In this document: piece after piece, positions 33,150 to 43,445 of the stretch
Numbering within the stretch: the stretch's first letter is position 1
How the letters are laid out: each line of letters opens with the position of its first letter
Source: Tillus elongatus
Lineage: Eukaryota; Arthropoda; Insecta; Coleoptera; Cleridae
Assembly: GCA_964006375.1 (NCBI GenBank)
Contig: OZ023265.1
Location: 173,111,443-173,175,442 of the forward strand
Direction: 5' to 3'
DNA: 64,000 nucleotides
The notes under the pieces: generated by a model
What the model was told of the DNA's origin: nothing
Seen by the model: only the letters and a program-made list of their open reading frames with translations
The model's database searches: none
Program-made: the position numbers and the translations under genes

Positions 33150-33945
33150 GCCCTTTGTCTTTTATACTACACCCATTCCAAAATCACTATGCCTTAAACT
33201 AGCCTGCACAGCAGTTGGTAGGGTGAAGCTTTATATTGCTCTGTCTCCGGTCTAGGCTGCCCGTAGATCTGTGGTCTTTTGCGGTCTAGAGCTTTACACT
33301 CGTACAAGATATGCTGGGCTAATTCCTCCCCCTCGCCGCAGAGTCTGCATTCCAGGTCCCTCTAGAACCGCACCATTTTATTCAGGTGTTTTTTGACAGC
33401 CGTGTGTCCCGTTAAGAGTCCTGTTATGTTCCTTAGTTGTCCTTTGCTAAAATTTAGCAGCTGCACAGCTGTCTTTTAGCTGGGATCCCCAATTAGTGTC
33501 TTCTCATTTCTGAGCCCTGTACAATCTGCCCAGTATACCTTATGCTGGTTCCTGACCCAGGACATGATGGTTTCCCTAGCCAAGTCTTTCGATACGCCCA
33601 GGACCGTCGATTATGCTGATCCTCTCTTCGTGAGACTGTCAGCTTCTTCATTGCCTTTGACACCCGAGTGATCCTACACCCAGATGAGGGTGACCTCATT
33701 CTGCCCAGCCAGGTCGCTCGTCTCGTCTCGGCATTCACTTACCAGCCTGGAATTTACCCGTGGTCTACTAGGGCCTTAAGCGCCGCCTGGATGTCTGTGG
33801 CTATGAGGATCCACTTGTTGGTGTAGCCCCTCCTCTTGTTCTCTCGCACGCAGTGCAAGATTGCGTACATTTCGGCCTGAAAGACCGTTGCATGAGCCCC
33901 GAACCAGACGAACACGTCCCGTGGTAGGCTCGGCGTCTCCCGCCG
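33150..33945 (-). mobile_element. LINE RNase H and C-terminal fragment
   Basis: Minus-strand frames give an RNase H domain: GAHATVFQAEMYAILHCVRE (catalytic Glu), WILIATDIQAALKAL (catalytic Asp) and WVQDHSGVKGNEEADSLTK-like residues with a stop. A tail follows, ECRLCGEGEELAQHILYECK (C-x2-C..H-x4-C). This order is standard for I/R1/LOA-type LINEs. Several stops and shifts are visible, so it is a pseudogene. It is GC-richer than the surroundings, suggesting a younger or foreign element. Different family from 32480-32990. Confidence 0.7.
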
Positions 33946-34149
33946 TCATGCCTCACGGTCGGGCATTACCATTGTAAACTTATTTTTCCTACAGATTCGT
34001 GAGATCGCAAAGTCTCCCCTCATTTCAAGCATGGGGTCCTTCACGATCTCCTGAATCTTGCAGTGGCTCCTGCAGCCTGGGTTGGCTTTCAATCTATCAT
34101 TGCAGGCGAGTCTTGATAGTCCTATCCTGGCCTTCCTCATAACAACTAA

Positions 34150-34260
34150 ATGTAGGGGTGGGGGGTAGTTTGCGCTCATTTGAAGAAATTTTTTCAAAAT
34201 TCAAAAGTCGGGATCTCCTCATTCGTAAATTTTTTAAAGAAAATTCACTAAAAAGGGAAA
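34150..34260 (+). repeat. Family H right-end fragment
   Basis: TTGCGCTCATTTGAAG at about 34170 leads to a terminal hairpin ending AAAATTCACTAAAAAGGG at about 34255. No left part or (TA)n. The upstream neighbour is the LINE fragment. Confidence 0.65.
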
Positions 34261-34334
34261 TATCAAGTCAATTTGCTGAGCGCAGCTTGATAGAAGAACA
34301 GTTTAATGTTAAACTGTTATTTAAATATTAAAAA

Positions 34335-34654
34335 AGTTCGGGAAGCAGCAAGTGCGTTATGGTAGTGAATTTTCATTAAATGCTTCAAATTTGAATAACT
34401 CAATTTTCTATAAACTTAGAAAGTTGAATTTTGCTACGTAGTAAGGTCTTTCCCAAGACAACATATCCACCGAATTTCATTAAAATAGATTTGTAATTTT
34501 CGCAGAAAAAAATGTTAAAAAAGAAAACTCGAAACTTTTCCGGAAAACCTTGTCCGATTTTCCTGACTAACGAACTCATTCAAGCCATTAATAAAAGAAA
34601 GGTACTTGCCGAGTTTCATCCAAATTCGGTTAATTCTTTTTTGAGTTATCGTTT

Positions 34655-34704
<50 letters not shown>

Positions 34705-34834
34705 TTATCAAAAATTGTCGGAAAGGAATAAATTTTTCCAAAAGCTCGGTCTATAATAAAGAGTTTTATTCTACAACTGACGGCTTTCCCACAATTTTTT
34801 GATAAATAACACTATTACCGTCACAAAAATGTAA

Positions 34835-34922
<88 letters not shown>

Positions 34923-35050
34923 AAATTGAAACTGACCCCGGATATGAGTTCTAGGGGTCCTAGTTCGCGCTCATTTGAAAATTTTTTTGCAAAGTCACAC
35001 CATCGAAACCTCTCTATTAGTGAATTTGTTTAAATAATAATTCACTAAAA
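34335..35050 (+). repeat. Family H copy, near complete, with an insert between two (TA)n runs
   Basis: It begins at the left end GGGAAGCAGCAAGTGCGTTA, continues through the left blocks, (TA)n about 34657-34702, an insert, (TA)n about 34836-34914, the right arm (GTTCGCGCTCATTTGAAA) and the terminal hairpin TTAGTGAATTTG..AATTCACTAAAA. This is one of the best copies for deriving a consensus. The 96-codon frame crossing (TA)n is not a gene. Confidence 0.75.
34703..34835. mobile_element. Short inverted-repeat element (~133 bp) in (TA)n
   Basis: Near its ends it has ATCAAAAATTGTCGGAAAG and the inverse CTTTCCCACAATTTTTTGAT. It shares AATAAAGAGTTTTATT and ACTGACGGCTTTCCC with 46375-46732, which also lies between (TA)n runs. 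It is probably a MITE with TA target preference. Confidence 0.55.
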
Positions 35051-36136
35051 AGGGTTACTCAAGTAATAAATAATAAATAATATTGTTTTGTAATCAAATA
35101 TAAGTAAACTATAAGCATTTGAACTCATATAAACAGTTCAAAGTGAAAGTGTAATGACAATATTGAGAGAACTAGGTCAAGGTCATATATAAACTTTCGA
35201 AGCCCCAAGGTAATACCTTGCATGCCTTTTTTTATTACAAATAAGGTGTTATATCAATATATAGAGTTTGATCTGCAAGAGTAATTACAATGTGTTATAA
35301 TTAAGTTTTAAGTTAAGCCCCTTTAAATGGTTTTAAGTATTGCAAATGTAAACAAAACTTTAGGGTGGCATAAATGTATCACATACAAGCTTATAAAAAG
35401 ACTTAGGGCCATAGAACAACTACTAAAAGCAAGCTAAATTAATTCTCTATATATTTTCAAGCATTTAAAACCAATAAGACAAATAGGTTCTTTCAAAATT
35501 TATAAAATTTAAAAAGTATCTCAAAGTATTCTATGGCATTGAAGTTTTAAAATAATCAGATAAAATTTAACCAAAGAGAAAACCGTGTGTAGTTAGTATC
35601 AAACAGCTCGTAAAGGGTTTTAATTCTTAATAACAGTCATACATTGAACCTGTAGAATGCTAAAAGTTTAAATTTTAAAGATACATATGAAGCTTCTAAA
35701 ATATTTATAAAATATAACTTAAGTGTCAAAATGTAACACATCGGATCAATCGAAAATGCCAGAGCGTGGCTCAAAGCGGTATACGACACTTAAAATCAAG
35801 GTATCTAACAATATAGAATGCTATGATATTAATTATTTGGCGTTTTAGAAAAAATAAAAATTGATAGCTCTCTTAAAATTTAGCTTCCATAAAGTTCAGA
35901 CGCTTGGTAGCGTCCTCCCCCAAAGTATTGAACACTTTCAAGTATCTAATTACAAATATAAGAGGAACATGTTCGCTGAAGGTCAATGAACTCTTAAGAA
36001 ATAATATTTATTGAAATTTATGTGAAAATTAATATAAAATATATCGACAAGAAGTGATTAGAATTTGTATAACTCATCGTTGCCAAGGTGACCAAAACTG
36101 CATAGGTATTATTAAGAAAATCAAATTGAATCAGCA
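35051..36136. other. AT-rich stretch without recognised gene
   Basis: Nothing recognisable, and no open frame of note. Confidence 0.55.
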
Positions 36137-36232
36137 AGAACAACATAATTAACTTGGTTAGTGAAACGATCGTCAGGTTTTTAAAAATGTGTTGTGGTGA
36201 TTTGTGTTTTCCAAATGTACTTATAAATTAAA
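36137..36232 (+). repeat. Partial PLE-type terminal repeat X
   Basis: It contains TTGGTTAGTGAAACGATCGT then CAGG and TGTTGTGGTGATTTG, the 3' half of the hammerhead-like block and its flank. The 5' half is missing. It lies about 30 bp upstream of a 5'-truncated PLE of another family, so the two insertions abut. Confidence 0.6.
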
Positions 36233-36262
36233 TAAACTTATAAACTAAATACAGCAATGTAA

Positions 36263-37408
36263 TTTCTTATAAGTTTAGAGGATTGTCTCGAACAGAACTT
36301 CTTCTCCTTCAATAATCAAATATTCATACAGAAGGATGGCCTTCCCATGGGTAACCCTTTGTCCCCCCTCTGTGCAGAGGTCTTCATGACCTTTTTCGAA
36401 AAGGATCTTATTTTCAAGGATTATAATCCGTTTAAAGACTTTATCTCATCCTGGACACGTCACGTAGATGACATACTTGTTGTCTGGTCTGGCCCCACAG
36501 AGCAGCTACATCATTTCTTGACTTGGCTAAACAGCTTACATGTCAACATAAACTTTACTATGGAGTTGGAAGAAAATAGTTCCATCAGCTTTTTGGACCT
36601 AAAATTGACTAGAACAATCAACAACATTGAATTCGAAATTTACAGAAAACCAACCCAAACAGACCACTTAATTCCATTCAAATCATGTCATCACGTTTAT
36701 CATAAACTGGCGTCCTTGAGGTTTTTGATAGACAGACTTTTTAGAATCCCTATGTCACAGATAAAGTTTGATAATGAGCTAAATATTATCAAACAACTAG
36801 CCACTAACAACGATTATCCTATCAGCATTGTTGATAGACTGATCAGGAAGAAAACTCGCCAAGTTCTAAGAGAAGACAGCTCAGTCATTCCAGCATCTCG
36901 TGCTGACAACACTTGCAATTTTCCGTTGACATATTGTGGACCCATTACCAACGCCATCACAAAAATCTTGAAGAGAGAATATCTAAAATTTGCTTACAAA
37001 TCTAAGAACACCCTGAACAAGATGTTAGTTCACAATAAAGACGACATCCTCCTCTTGAAGAAGTCAGGAGTTTATTGCCTTAGCTGTGGAGACCCTGATT
37101 GCAACACTGTGTACATTGGCAGAACTGGGAGAGCCCTGAACACCAGAATTTCAGAACATCTGAGGAGCAGAAACAATGCTGATAATGTCACTTCAGCTTT
37201 TGGTTGCCACCTCAGAGAGACTGGTCATGTCTTTGACAGGGAAAACAATGTTAAAATCCTTCACCCATCCACATTTGGTACTGAACAGTTCGTCCTTGAA
37301 GAGATGGAAATTTACAGATACACTTACAGCTCCAACAACACTGTTATAAATGCTTCTAATACTAGTGAAATTAACTTTCCACCAATTTATAGAAATATAC
37401 TTGACTAG
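36263..37408 (+). CDS. PLE polyprotein, 5'-truncated: RT C-terminal half plus GIY-YIG endonuclease
   Basis: The open frame runs from just after a stop at 36260. It starts mid-domain with FNNQIFIQKDGLPMGNPLSP, a standard PLE RT motif, so the true N-terminus is missing; the first internal ATG is 36347. Numbering from that Met: HVDD at 39-42 (the RT catalytic box, usually YVDD), INFTMELEENSSISFLDL at about 69-85, IYRKPTQTDH at 98-107, then the GIY-YIG domain with GVY 241-243, cysteines 244, 247 and 252 between the motifs, YIG 256-258, R262, and EH 270-271. PLE proteins couple target cleavage by GIY-YIG with reverse transcription. The remaining 382 codons have no stop or shift, so the copy is fairly young although truncated. 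Confidence 0.9.
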   Translation, partial: FLISLEDCLEQNFFSFNNQIFIQKDGLPMGNPLSPLCAEVFMTFFEKDLIFKDYNPFKDFISSWTRHVDDILVVWSGPTEQLHHFLTWLNSLHVNINFTMELEENSSISFLDLKLTRTINNIEFEIYRKPTQTDHLIPFKSCHHVYHKLASLRFLIDRLFRIPMSQIKFDNELNIIKQLATNNDYPISIVDRLIRKKTRQVLREDSSVIPASRADNTCNFPLTYCGPITNAITKILKREYLKFAYKSKNTLNKMLVHNKDDILLLKKSGVYCLSCGDPDCNTVYIGRTGRALNTRISEHLRSRNNADNVTSAFGCHLRETGHVFDRENNVKILHPSTFGTEQFVLEEMEIYRYTYSSNNTVINASNTSEINFPPIYRNILD

Positions 37409-38250
37409 TGCCATCTACAGTGAAAAACCTAAGTATTCTGTGGAGTCAAGGAGCCCGGAAATGTTACGTGTTCTGTGCTGCTCGGCACGGCTGAGTTAAA
37501 TGTCAGGTGTCATTTCGTCTGTCACTTGTCACTTTTAGCTAAAAGTCGTAGCGCAATTGTTCGTCCCCTCCTGTTCTATTCAGATATTCGGCTTTTAACC
37601 GTCCTCCATTTCAAATGCGATTTTTTTTATTTGTATCGCCGTTTTGTCCATTGCTGTAATTTGAGGTTTAATGTTTCTAATTCCGCCTTCACCCATATAG
37701 TGTAAGGAAACAAAAGCGACAGTCGATGAAAATAGCCACGATGATAGATTTCTTGTAAAGTCCAGTTCCTGTTATATAAAAAACAGAACGTAAGTGTTTT
37801 TGGCCATTTTGTTTTACTTTTATTGGGTACCATAGGTTTAACTCAGTATTTTCTCTGAAAGTTCAGCTCTGGTTGTGCAGCCTGCCTTTGCAGCTTTTTA
37901 GTTGTTTAGAGAACTTACATTGTAGTGTGTCATTGCAATTTAAATCTTAATTTACACGGGTTTCTGCCTGTTTTGGTAACTTTCACTGCTTTTGCATTGC
38001 CATTTCTGTTGCTTAGAGGTGCCTCGACTGAGCTTTGGACATTTGATGTTTTTAACTTCTTAACTTTTAGCTTTTAGCTTTGATTTTATTAGTGTAATTT
38101 GTTGTAGAGAATGTTAGTTTTGACTATAGTTTGTTTTTTAGACTTTGCTTGTAAGACTGTTTAGAATTCTGTAACAGCGGGTATCGTGTGATACTTGCCG
38201 ACCTACCAGAAACTTTTTTCTGACACAACCACCTTTTGTAATGTTTCAGG
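37409..38250 (+). mobile_element. PLE 3' untranslated region
   Basis: The roughly 840 bp between the PLE stop codon and the hammerhead motif have no domain. Small frames inside (37475-37705; 37627-37833 minus) are unsupported. The position, directly downstream of the endonuclease and ending in a hammerhead, fits the PLE 3' region. Confidence 0.6.
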
Positions 38251-38297
38251 AAGCCCCTGATGATGGCCAGATTTATGGGCCGAAACGCGTAGGGCTT
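38251..38297 (+). ncRNA. Hammerhead ribozyme motif (type I) at the PLE 3' end
   Basis: All core parts are present in order. Stem I is AAGCCC (38251-38256) with GGGCTT (38292-38297), six perfect pairs. The core CTGATGA occupies 38257-38263. One extra T precedes stem II, GGCC/GGCC (38265-38268 and 38278-38281). GAAA is at 38282-38285. The minimal stem III and cleavage triplet are in CGCGTA (38286-38291), giving predicted cleavage after A38291. PLEs in many animals are known to carry hammerheads with a very short stem III. The extra T recurs in other copies here. Confidence 0.8.
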
Positions 38298-38345
38298 TTA
38301 CCTAATAAAAATTCAGTCTGAAGCATAGCCTTGTTCTGTTTTTTT
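38298..38345 (+). mobile_element. PLE 3' terminus
   Basis: CCTAATAAAAATTCAGTCTG and an AGCATAGCCTTGTTCTG segment follow the ribozyme. A poly-T/TA stretch marks the likely end at about 38348. The exact boundary and target duplication are not visible to me. Confidence 0.4.
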
Positions 38346-39284
38346 ATACCTTGGAAATAAATACAGCAAGACCGTTTTTTATACAAAAAGTATTGAGTCA
38401 TATCCTTAACTCACAACAGATAGCTGTTAATCGAGCAACTAGAAGTAGTGAGGGACAAGCTTGACCTAGCTAGACTAATTATGTATAACTTAATTACAGT
38501 AGCGAGAAAATGGATTAACAAAAACTAATAACTGCATGGTTCTGCTTCTGTGTGTATGGCGTTTTGTCCAAGCGTAATTAATCAACATCCCAAGCTGCAG
38601 TCATGAGCAATTATGACAAACAATAGAAAATAAACCTTTCTCATCGCTTTTAGTGGATTTGCGGTGCTTACGTTTGAGAATACAATGGAAACAAGCTGTT
38701 TAAACTTAGAGGTAAACTTTATAATTGAAATTATAAACTCAATGTGTTTAACAGGTTTGAGAAAAATAGAGAAGACTCTAACAATTCTACAAGTAATACC
38801 TATAATACATGCACCTCCATTTAGAAACGTCTCTACCAACACAAATACTCGCTGACTCTATTACGCTTAAAGTAGTCACATAATGTGGTATATTTTTTTA
38901 CTAATAGCACAAAAACTAGTATAATCAAGTGATTTTATGTGCAACTTCCTTTTAGCTTAATCACAGACATCATAATCATATTCTAAAGGTAATGTGGCTT
39001 TATCGTCGCAACCATGATTCTACTGCAGTAGTACTTTTCGTGCCTCATCAGTCTTGACAGTTTTCCCAGAAGGTTTCCTCTTGGTCTAGAGCTTCTCTTT
39101 TGTCTAAGTATGTGTTCTTAAAGAAATGCTGTCAAATAATTATTAGTCTCAGAACATGTCAAACAAATTTTACCTTCCTCCTCCCAACTCATTTCAGCAA
39201 GCATCTTTCATCTCTCCCCTTTTCTAGCACACTTTTATTCGTGTTTCTAGTGGTGTAGCTTACTTTTACAGTTTTCTACATGGT
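38346..39284. other. Stretch without recognised gene
   Basis: No motif-bearing frame. The 86- and 63-codon overlapping frames at 38582-38855 lie on opposite strands and show no domain. Confidence 0.5.
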
Positions 39285-39421
39285 CGCTTTTAGTGAATTT
39301 TTTAAAAAAAAAATTCACTAATGAGGAGATCTCGACTTTTGAATTTTGAAAAAATTTCTTCAAATGAGCGCTAATTAGGCCGCCTAGAACACATATCCGG
39401 GGTCAGTTTCGATGTTTATAT

Positions 39422-39502
<81 letters not shown>
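39285..39502 (-). repeat. Right half of an inverted family H copy
   Basis: The terminal hairpin TTTTAGTGAATTTTTTAAAA with its inverse AAATTCACTAATGAGG (39290-39325), the inverted right arm (TTCAAATGAGCGC), then (TA)n about 39424-39505. The left half resumes at about 39985. Confidence 0.7.
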
Positions 39503-39508
<6 letters not shown>

Positions 39509-39950
39509 ATTAAGGGCAATTACGACCAAAAAACGAGGGCTATATTTTAAAGAAAGTCACTCTGTACTAAAACTCGATATATTTCGCTAGGAGTTCCTAG
39601 CATCTTCATGAGCACTAAAAATGAACAAAATCAGTACAAGCATCCAGATTATGCATTAAAAAACACTTACAGCACTGTAACTAATTATAAAAGCAAGGCC
39701 TAAACATTGAAAACAGGGTAATTCTGCCACAAGACCATGTTTTCAATGTTTAGGCCTTGCTTTTATAATTAGTTACAGTGCTGTAAGTGTTTTTTAATGC
39801 ATAATCTGGATGTTTGTACTGATTTTGTTCATTTTTAGTGCTCTTGAAGATGCTAGAAACTCCTAGCGAAATATATCGAGTTTTAGTACGGAGTGACTTT
39901 CTTTAAAATATAGCCCTCGTTTTTTGGTCGTAATTGCCCTTAATATCATA
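39503..39950. mobile_element. Fold-back insertion: inverted pair of PLE-like repeats, 448 bp
   Basis: Arms 39503-39714 and 39739-39950 are inverted copies (212 bp each, four mismatches by eye) around a 24-bp spacer. Each arm carries a hammerhead-like block. On the minus strand of the left arm: TGAAGA, T, then the six-pair stem GCTAGG-AACT-CCTAGC, then GAAATATATC. The right arm (39843-39876) is similar with one stem change. The ends GATATTAAGGGCAATTACGA are within (TA)n. This is a further terminal-repeat family without a coding core. Confidence 0.75.
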
Positions 39951-39994
39951 CAAATTTTAGCACGCTAACGTGTAACGACTGTTACTCCTCCCTT

Positions 39995-40063
<69 letters not shown>

Positions 40064-41027
40064 ACACCGATAACTTAAAAAATAATGGACCGATTTTGAC
40101 TTAATTTGGTAAGTACCTTTCCTTTGCAAGTGGCTTGGATAAGTTCGTTATCTAGGAAAATCGGCCGAGGTTTTCCCGGAAAATTTTGTGTTTTCTTTCG
40201 AAAAATATTTATATCTCCGGAAATAACAAAGTAAGGGCAACCAAATTTGGTATGAATGTTCGTATTGTAAAGGTCAAACCAAGTACTTAAATTGAGCTTT
40301 GTAAGTTTAAAGATTAAAAAGTTACAGGCAGTTAAAGAAAAAAAATTGGAGTTTTCCTCAAAACGTCAAACACGCAATTTTAAACGTCAAAATTGGCAAT
40401 GTTTAGGCAAAGAACGTGAAACAAATACGGTACGCGGGCTTATATCGCTAGAGGTAAATTACCTACCAAAATTTAGCTCTGTAGGTCAAAATACAAAAAA
40501 GTTACAGGCATTTAAAGAAAAATAAATTGGGGTTTTCCTCAAAACGTCACAGTCGCGATTTAAAACGTCAAAATTGGCAAAATTTAGGCAACTTGAATCT
40601 AATACGGGCTATGGAAATAAATTGTCTCAAGAAGAATGTTTTACAAACCCTGAGGTCTTAGTTTCAACCGTCATTGTCCTTCATTTTACTAAAATGTTTC
40701 CAGAAAATTCATTTCAAATAGACCCTTTTTCTGATGCATTGGCAGTAGTCTAAGCTATAGAGTTTATCGTTTAATGGTATATAATTTTTGTCGAATTTGC
40801 GTAAAAAATCAATAAAGCTCAATATATCTGTTATTATACAAGATATGAAAAAAAATTGTCAACATTAATTATAGGGTGTCTTGAGCTACATCTTAAAAAA
40901 TTATTACTACAATCACAGGGTGGCACAGAAGTCGTTGGTTATACAAATTTTCTTTTTTTTTTCGAACAGGCCTTATGTTATTGCATTTTCCATCGAAATA
41001 TAATGCGTGTTTGTAGGAAAAGAAATT
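39951..41027 (-). repeat. Left portion of the inverted family H copy
   Basis: After a short unmatched spacer, (TA)n at about 39999-40062 leads into the inverted left blocks (GTTCGTTATCTAGGAAAATC). A roughly 190-bp block (AACGTCAAAATTGGCAA) appears twice, at about 40310-40415 and 40495-40600. It then runs through AAATAGACCCTTTTTCTGAT and on to the inverted-repeat element at 41028. The 77-codon frame 40292-40525 spans the duplicated block and is not a gene. Confidence 0.65.
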
Positions 41028-41331
41028 CTGGATGCAGCAAGTGCGTTATGGTAACGAATTTTCATTAAATGCTTCATATTTGAAAAACTTAATTTCCTAT
41101 TAACCTATAAGGTTGACCAAGAAACGAGTTTTTTCGGGAAAGTTTACTTTCGGAAATTTTTGTACGTTTTCAAACAATAAAGTTATTTTGTTGAAACATG
41201 GCACATTGCTTTTACTATATATATTATACTGGGAACCAAATTTGATGCCTGATTTCTTAAAAAGAAAGCATATTTGTTATTAAAAACATTTTAATGAAAA
41301 TTCACTACCATAACGCACTTGCTGCGTCCAG
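41028..41331. repeat. 304-bp inverted-repeat element (family H end pair)
   Basis: It starts CTGGATGCAGCAAGTGCG and ends CGCACTTGCTGCGTCCAG. The outer 43 bp or so on each side are near-perfect inverses including TGAATTTTCATTAAA. It forms the far end of the inverted family H copy, suggesting the longer repeat normally starts with this module. Confidence 0.75.
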
Positions 41332-41467
41332 AATTTTTAAAAGTTTCTATTCTCTTGATCTCCCAATTATTCAAAATACAGCTTTTCGCCACATATGTTT
41401 GTTTATATTTACTGTAAGCTTCTTCGCTTCCTATACTTTGGATTAACTTTAGTATTTCTCCAAGTGG

Positions 41468-41655
41468 AAACTGAGCCTGTGATGAGCACCGATAAGTACA
41501 CCTGGAGAACGCAAATGATAACAACACATTTTTTTATGACCTGGAGGTGTGGGTTCTACAAGTGTACGTATCAAGGATCGTGCAGTTTTTCAAAATGTGT
41601 TGTGGTGGTTTGGGTTCTCCTAGTTTACGTATCAGTTTTCAATCTTCACTTAGTT
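41468..41655. repeat. Decayed inverted pair of terminal repeat X
   Basis: CCTGTGATGAGCACCGATAA starts one arm. The other ends GGGTTCTCCTAGTTTACGTA in inverse orientation. A third partial arm (GTGTGGGTTCTACAAGTGTA) lies between. The hammerhead-like core is largely lost. The minus-strand 78-codon frame is not supported. Confidence 0.5.
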
Positions 41656-42170
41656 CACTTAGACCACTTTTCATGTCCAAATTTTCTTAGGGTAGTTACA
41701 ATTTGAAGGGGGGTTGGGGTGGGTAAAATACCATTATTTGGGAAAGTAACCTAACAACTCTAAGTTGATTCATTTAATTTCTCGTAAGAATTACTAATAG
41801 CAGCGAAAATAAATTTTCTTGCTATTGAAACGCATGTTATATTAAATTTAAAGTAAAATTGATAACATAATTTAAATTTTAATGAAGCAAAGTTAGTGAG
41901 TAAAGCACCTATTTAGAATAGAGTTTCAGCACTTAGAATTTACCCAATTTGATAGTCGTTTTTGTTACAACAATAAACGCTTCTCTTACACATAATATCG
42001 GTGTTCATTAAGATCAGTGCTTCAAGCTATTACAGAGAATATCCAAACAGTAATTACATCGGATCTCTGAGTGATGACATCCGTAGAACATACCTAGCGA
42101 ACCTCATACATTTTAGGCAAAGAATAATGTTCGCACATATTTTAAGATCGCATTGTTGGGTAAATATATG
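41656..42170. other. AT-rich stretch without recognised gene
   Basis: Nothing recognisable. The 82-codon frame at 42001-42249 overlaps the start of the tandem duplication and shows no motif. Confidence 0.5.
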
Positions 42171-42642
42171 TGCAGATATTTGCTGCTACGACATAAATAA
42201 TTTGCCGTTGGTTTTGTATGAAAATAATAGCACCCACCAAGTTTTATAGTAAAATTTCTATCTTAGTTTAGGAACCTGTCAAATGTAACACATTGTTACA
42301 CATCAGTCAGTAAACGAATAAAATATAAAACTGGACGCAGCAAGTACGTTATGGTAGTGCATTTTTATAGAAATGATCTGGCCCCAAATATTTTTTTAAA
42401 GATATGTGCAGATATTTGCTGCTACGACATAAATAATTTGCCGTTGGTTTTATATGAAAATAATAGCACCCACCAAGTTTTATAGTAAAATTTCTACTTA
42501 AGTTTAGGAACCTGTCAAATGTAACACATTGTGACACATCAGTCAGTAAACGATTAAAATATAAAACTGGACGCAGAAAGTACGTTATGGTAGTGAATTT
42601 TTATATAAACGATCTGGCCCCAAATATTTTTTTAAATAAAAT
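42171..42642 (+). repeat. 236-bp tandem duplication ending in a family H left end
   Basis: Two nearly identical units with a period of 236 bp (TGCAGATATTTGCTGCTACG at 42171 and 42407). Each ends in a family H left end (CTGGACGCAGCAAGTACG; CTGGACGCAGAAAGTACG). Few differences separate the units, so the duplication is recent. Confidence 0.75.
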
Positions 42643-42883
42643 GCTTATAACTTTTTTTATTGCAAGATAGAGATGTATAGTCTACTATTTATAACGTAAA
42701 CCTAGGTACCAAATTTTATTACCATAGCTTTGTCACTTTTGGAGATAAAAATTTTATCCGAAGAAAAACCCAAAAATTTTCCTGAAAACCTAGTCAGGTT
42801 TTCCTGGATAATGAACTTATCCAAGCCACTTACAAAAGGAAAATACTTGCCAAATTTTATCAAAATCGCCCCATTATTTTTTG

Positions 42884-42974
<91 letters not shown>
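42643..42974 (+). repeat. Family H left blocks and (TA)n, carrying an LTR insertion
   Basis: Left blocks (AACTTATCCAAGCCACTTAC) precede a (TA)n run from about 42888. The run is interrupted at 42975 by an LTR-like sequence and continues at 43342-43432. Confidence 0.7.
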
Positions 42975-42977
<3 letters not shown>

Positions 42978-43337
42978 CACAACGAACACTCTGGAATGAC
43001 ATTTCTGGAATAGACCAGAGGTGACAGGTGTAGAATAGTTTAGAATAGTGTGGAACGTCTAGAATCTCTATAGACAAGTATAAATAGACGAGCGGTGCAC
43101 AGAATAAGTTAGTTTAGTATCGAATAAGGTGGTGTAAAGAGGTGATCATAGAGTATAAAGCGAATTAACCGTAAGTGTTGTGGTATAGGAAGCGATCATA
43201 GAAGGCGATAGTGGAATATAATTCTATGGACATTTAATAATAGAGAAGAGATATATTTTAGTTGACACTGGTGTTTGTATTAGTAGTTTGGAAAACTGTG
43301 TTTTGTTAGTAAACAAATCCAGAACCCCGTAGAACGT

Positions 43338-43341
<4 letters not shown>
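42975..43341 (+). mobile_element. Probable solo LTR of a retrotransposon, 367 bp
   Basis: It starts TGTCACAACG and ends CGTAACA, giving the TG..CA ends of LTRs. A promoter-like TATAAATAG lies at 43079-43087. Flanking ATAT on both sides would fit a 4-bp target duplication but cannot be distinguished from the surrounding (TA)n. No internal coding region or second LTR is present. The ends resemble Gypsy-type LTRs, but this is inference. Confidence 0.55.
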
Positions 43342-43435
<94 letters not shown>

Positions 43436-43445
43436 GTGTGTGCAC

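Noticed and set aside
36263..37408. Host GIY-YIG nuclease gene
   Set aside because: RT motifs (DGLPMGNPLSP, HVDD, SFLDL) precede the GIY-YIG domain and a hammerhead follows, which identifies a PLE.
38582..38855. Hydrophobic 86-codon minus frame as a small membrane protein
   Set aside because: An equally long frame exists on the other strand, the composition is AT-driven, and no homologue or signal is evident.
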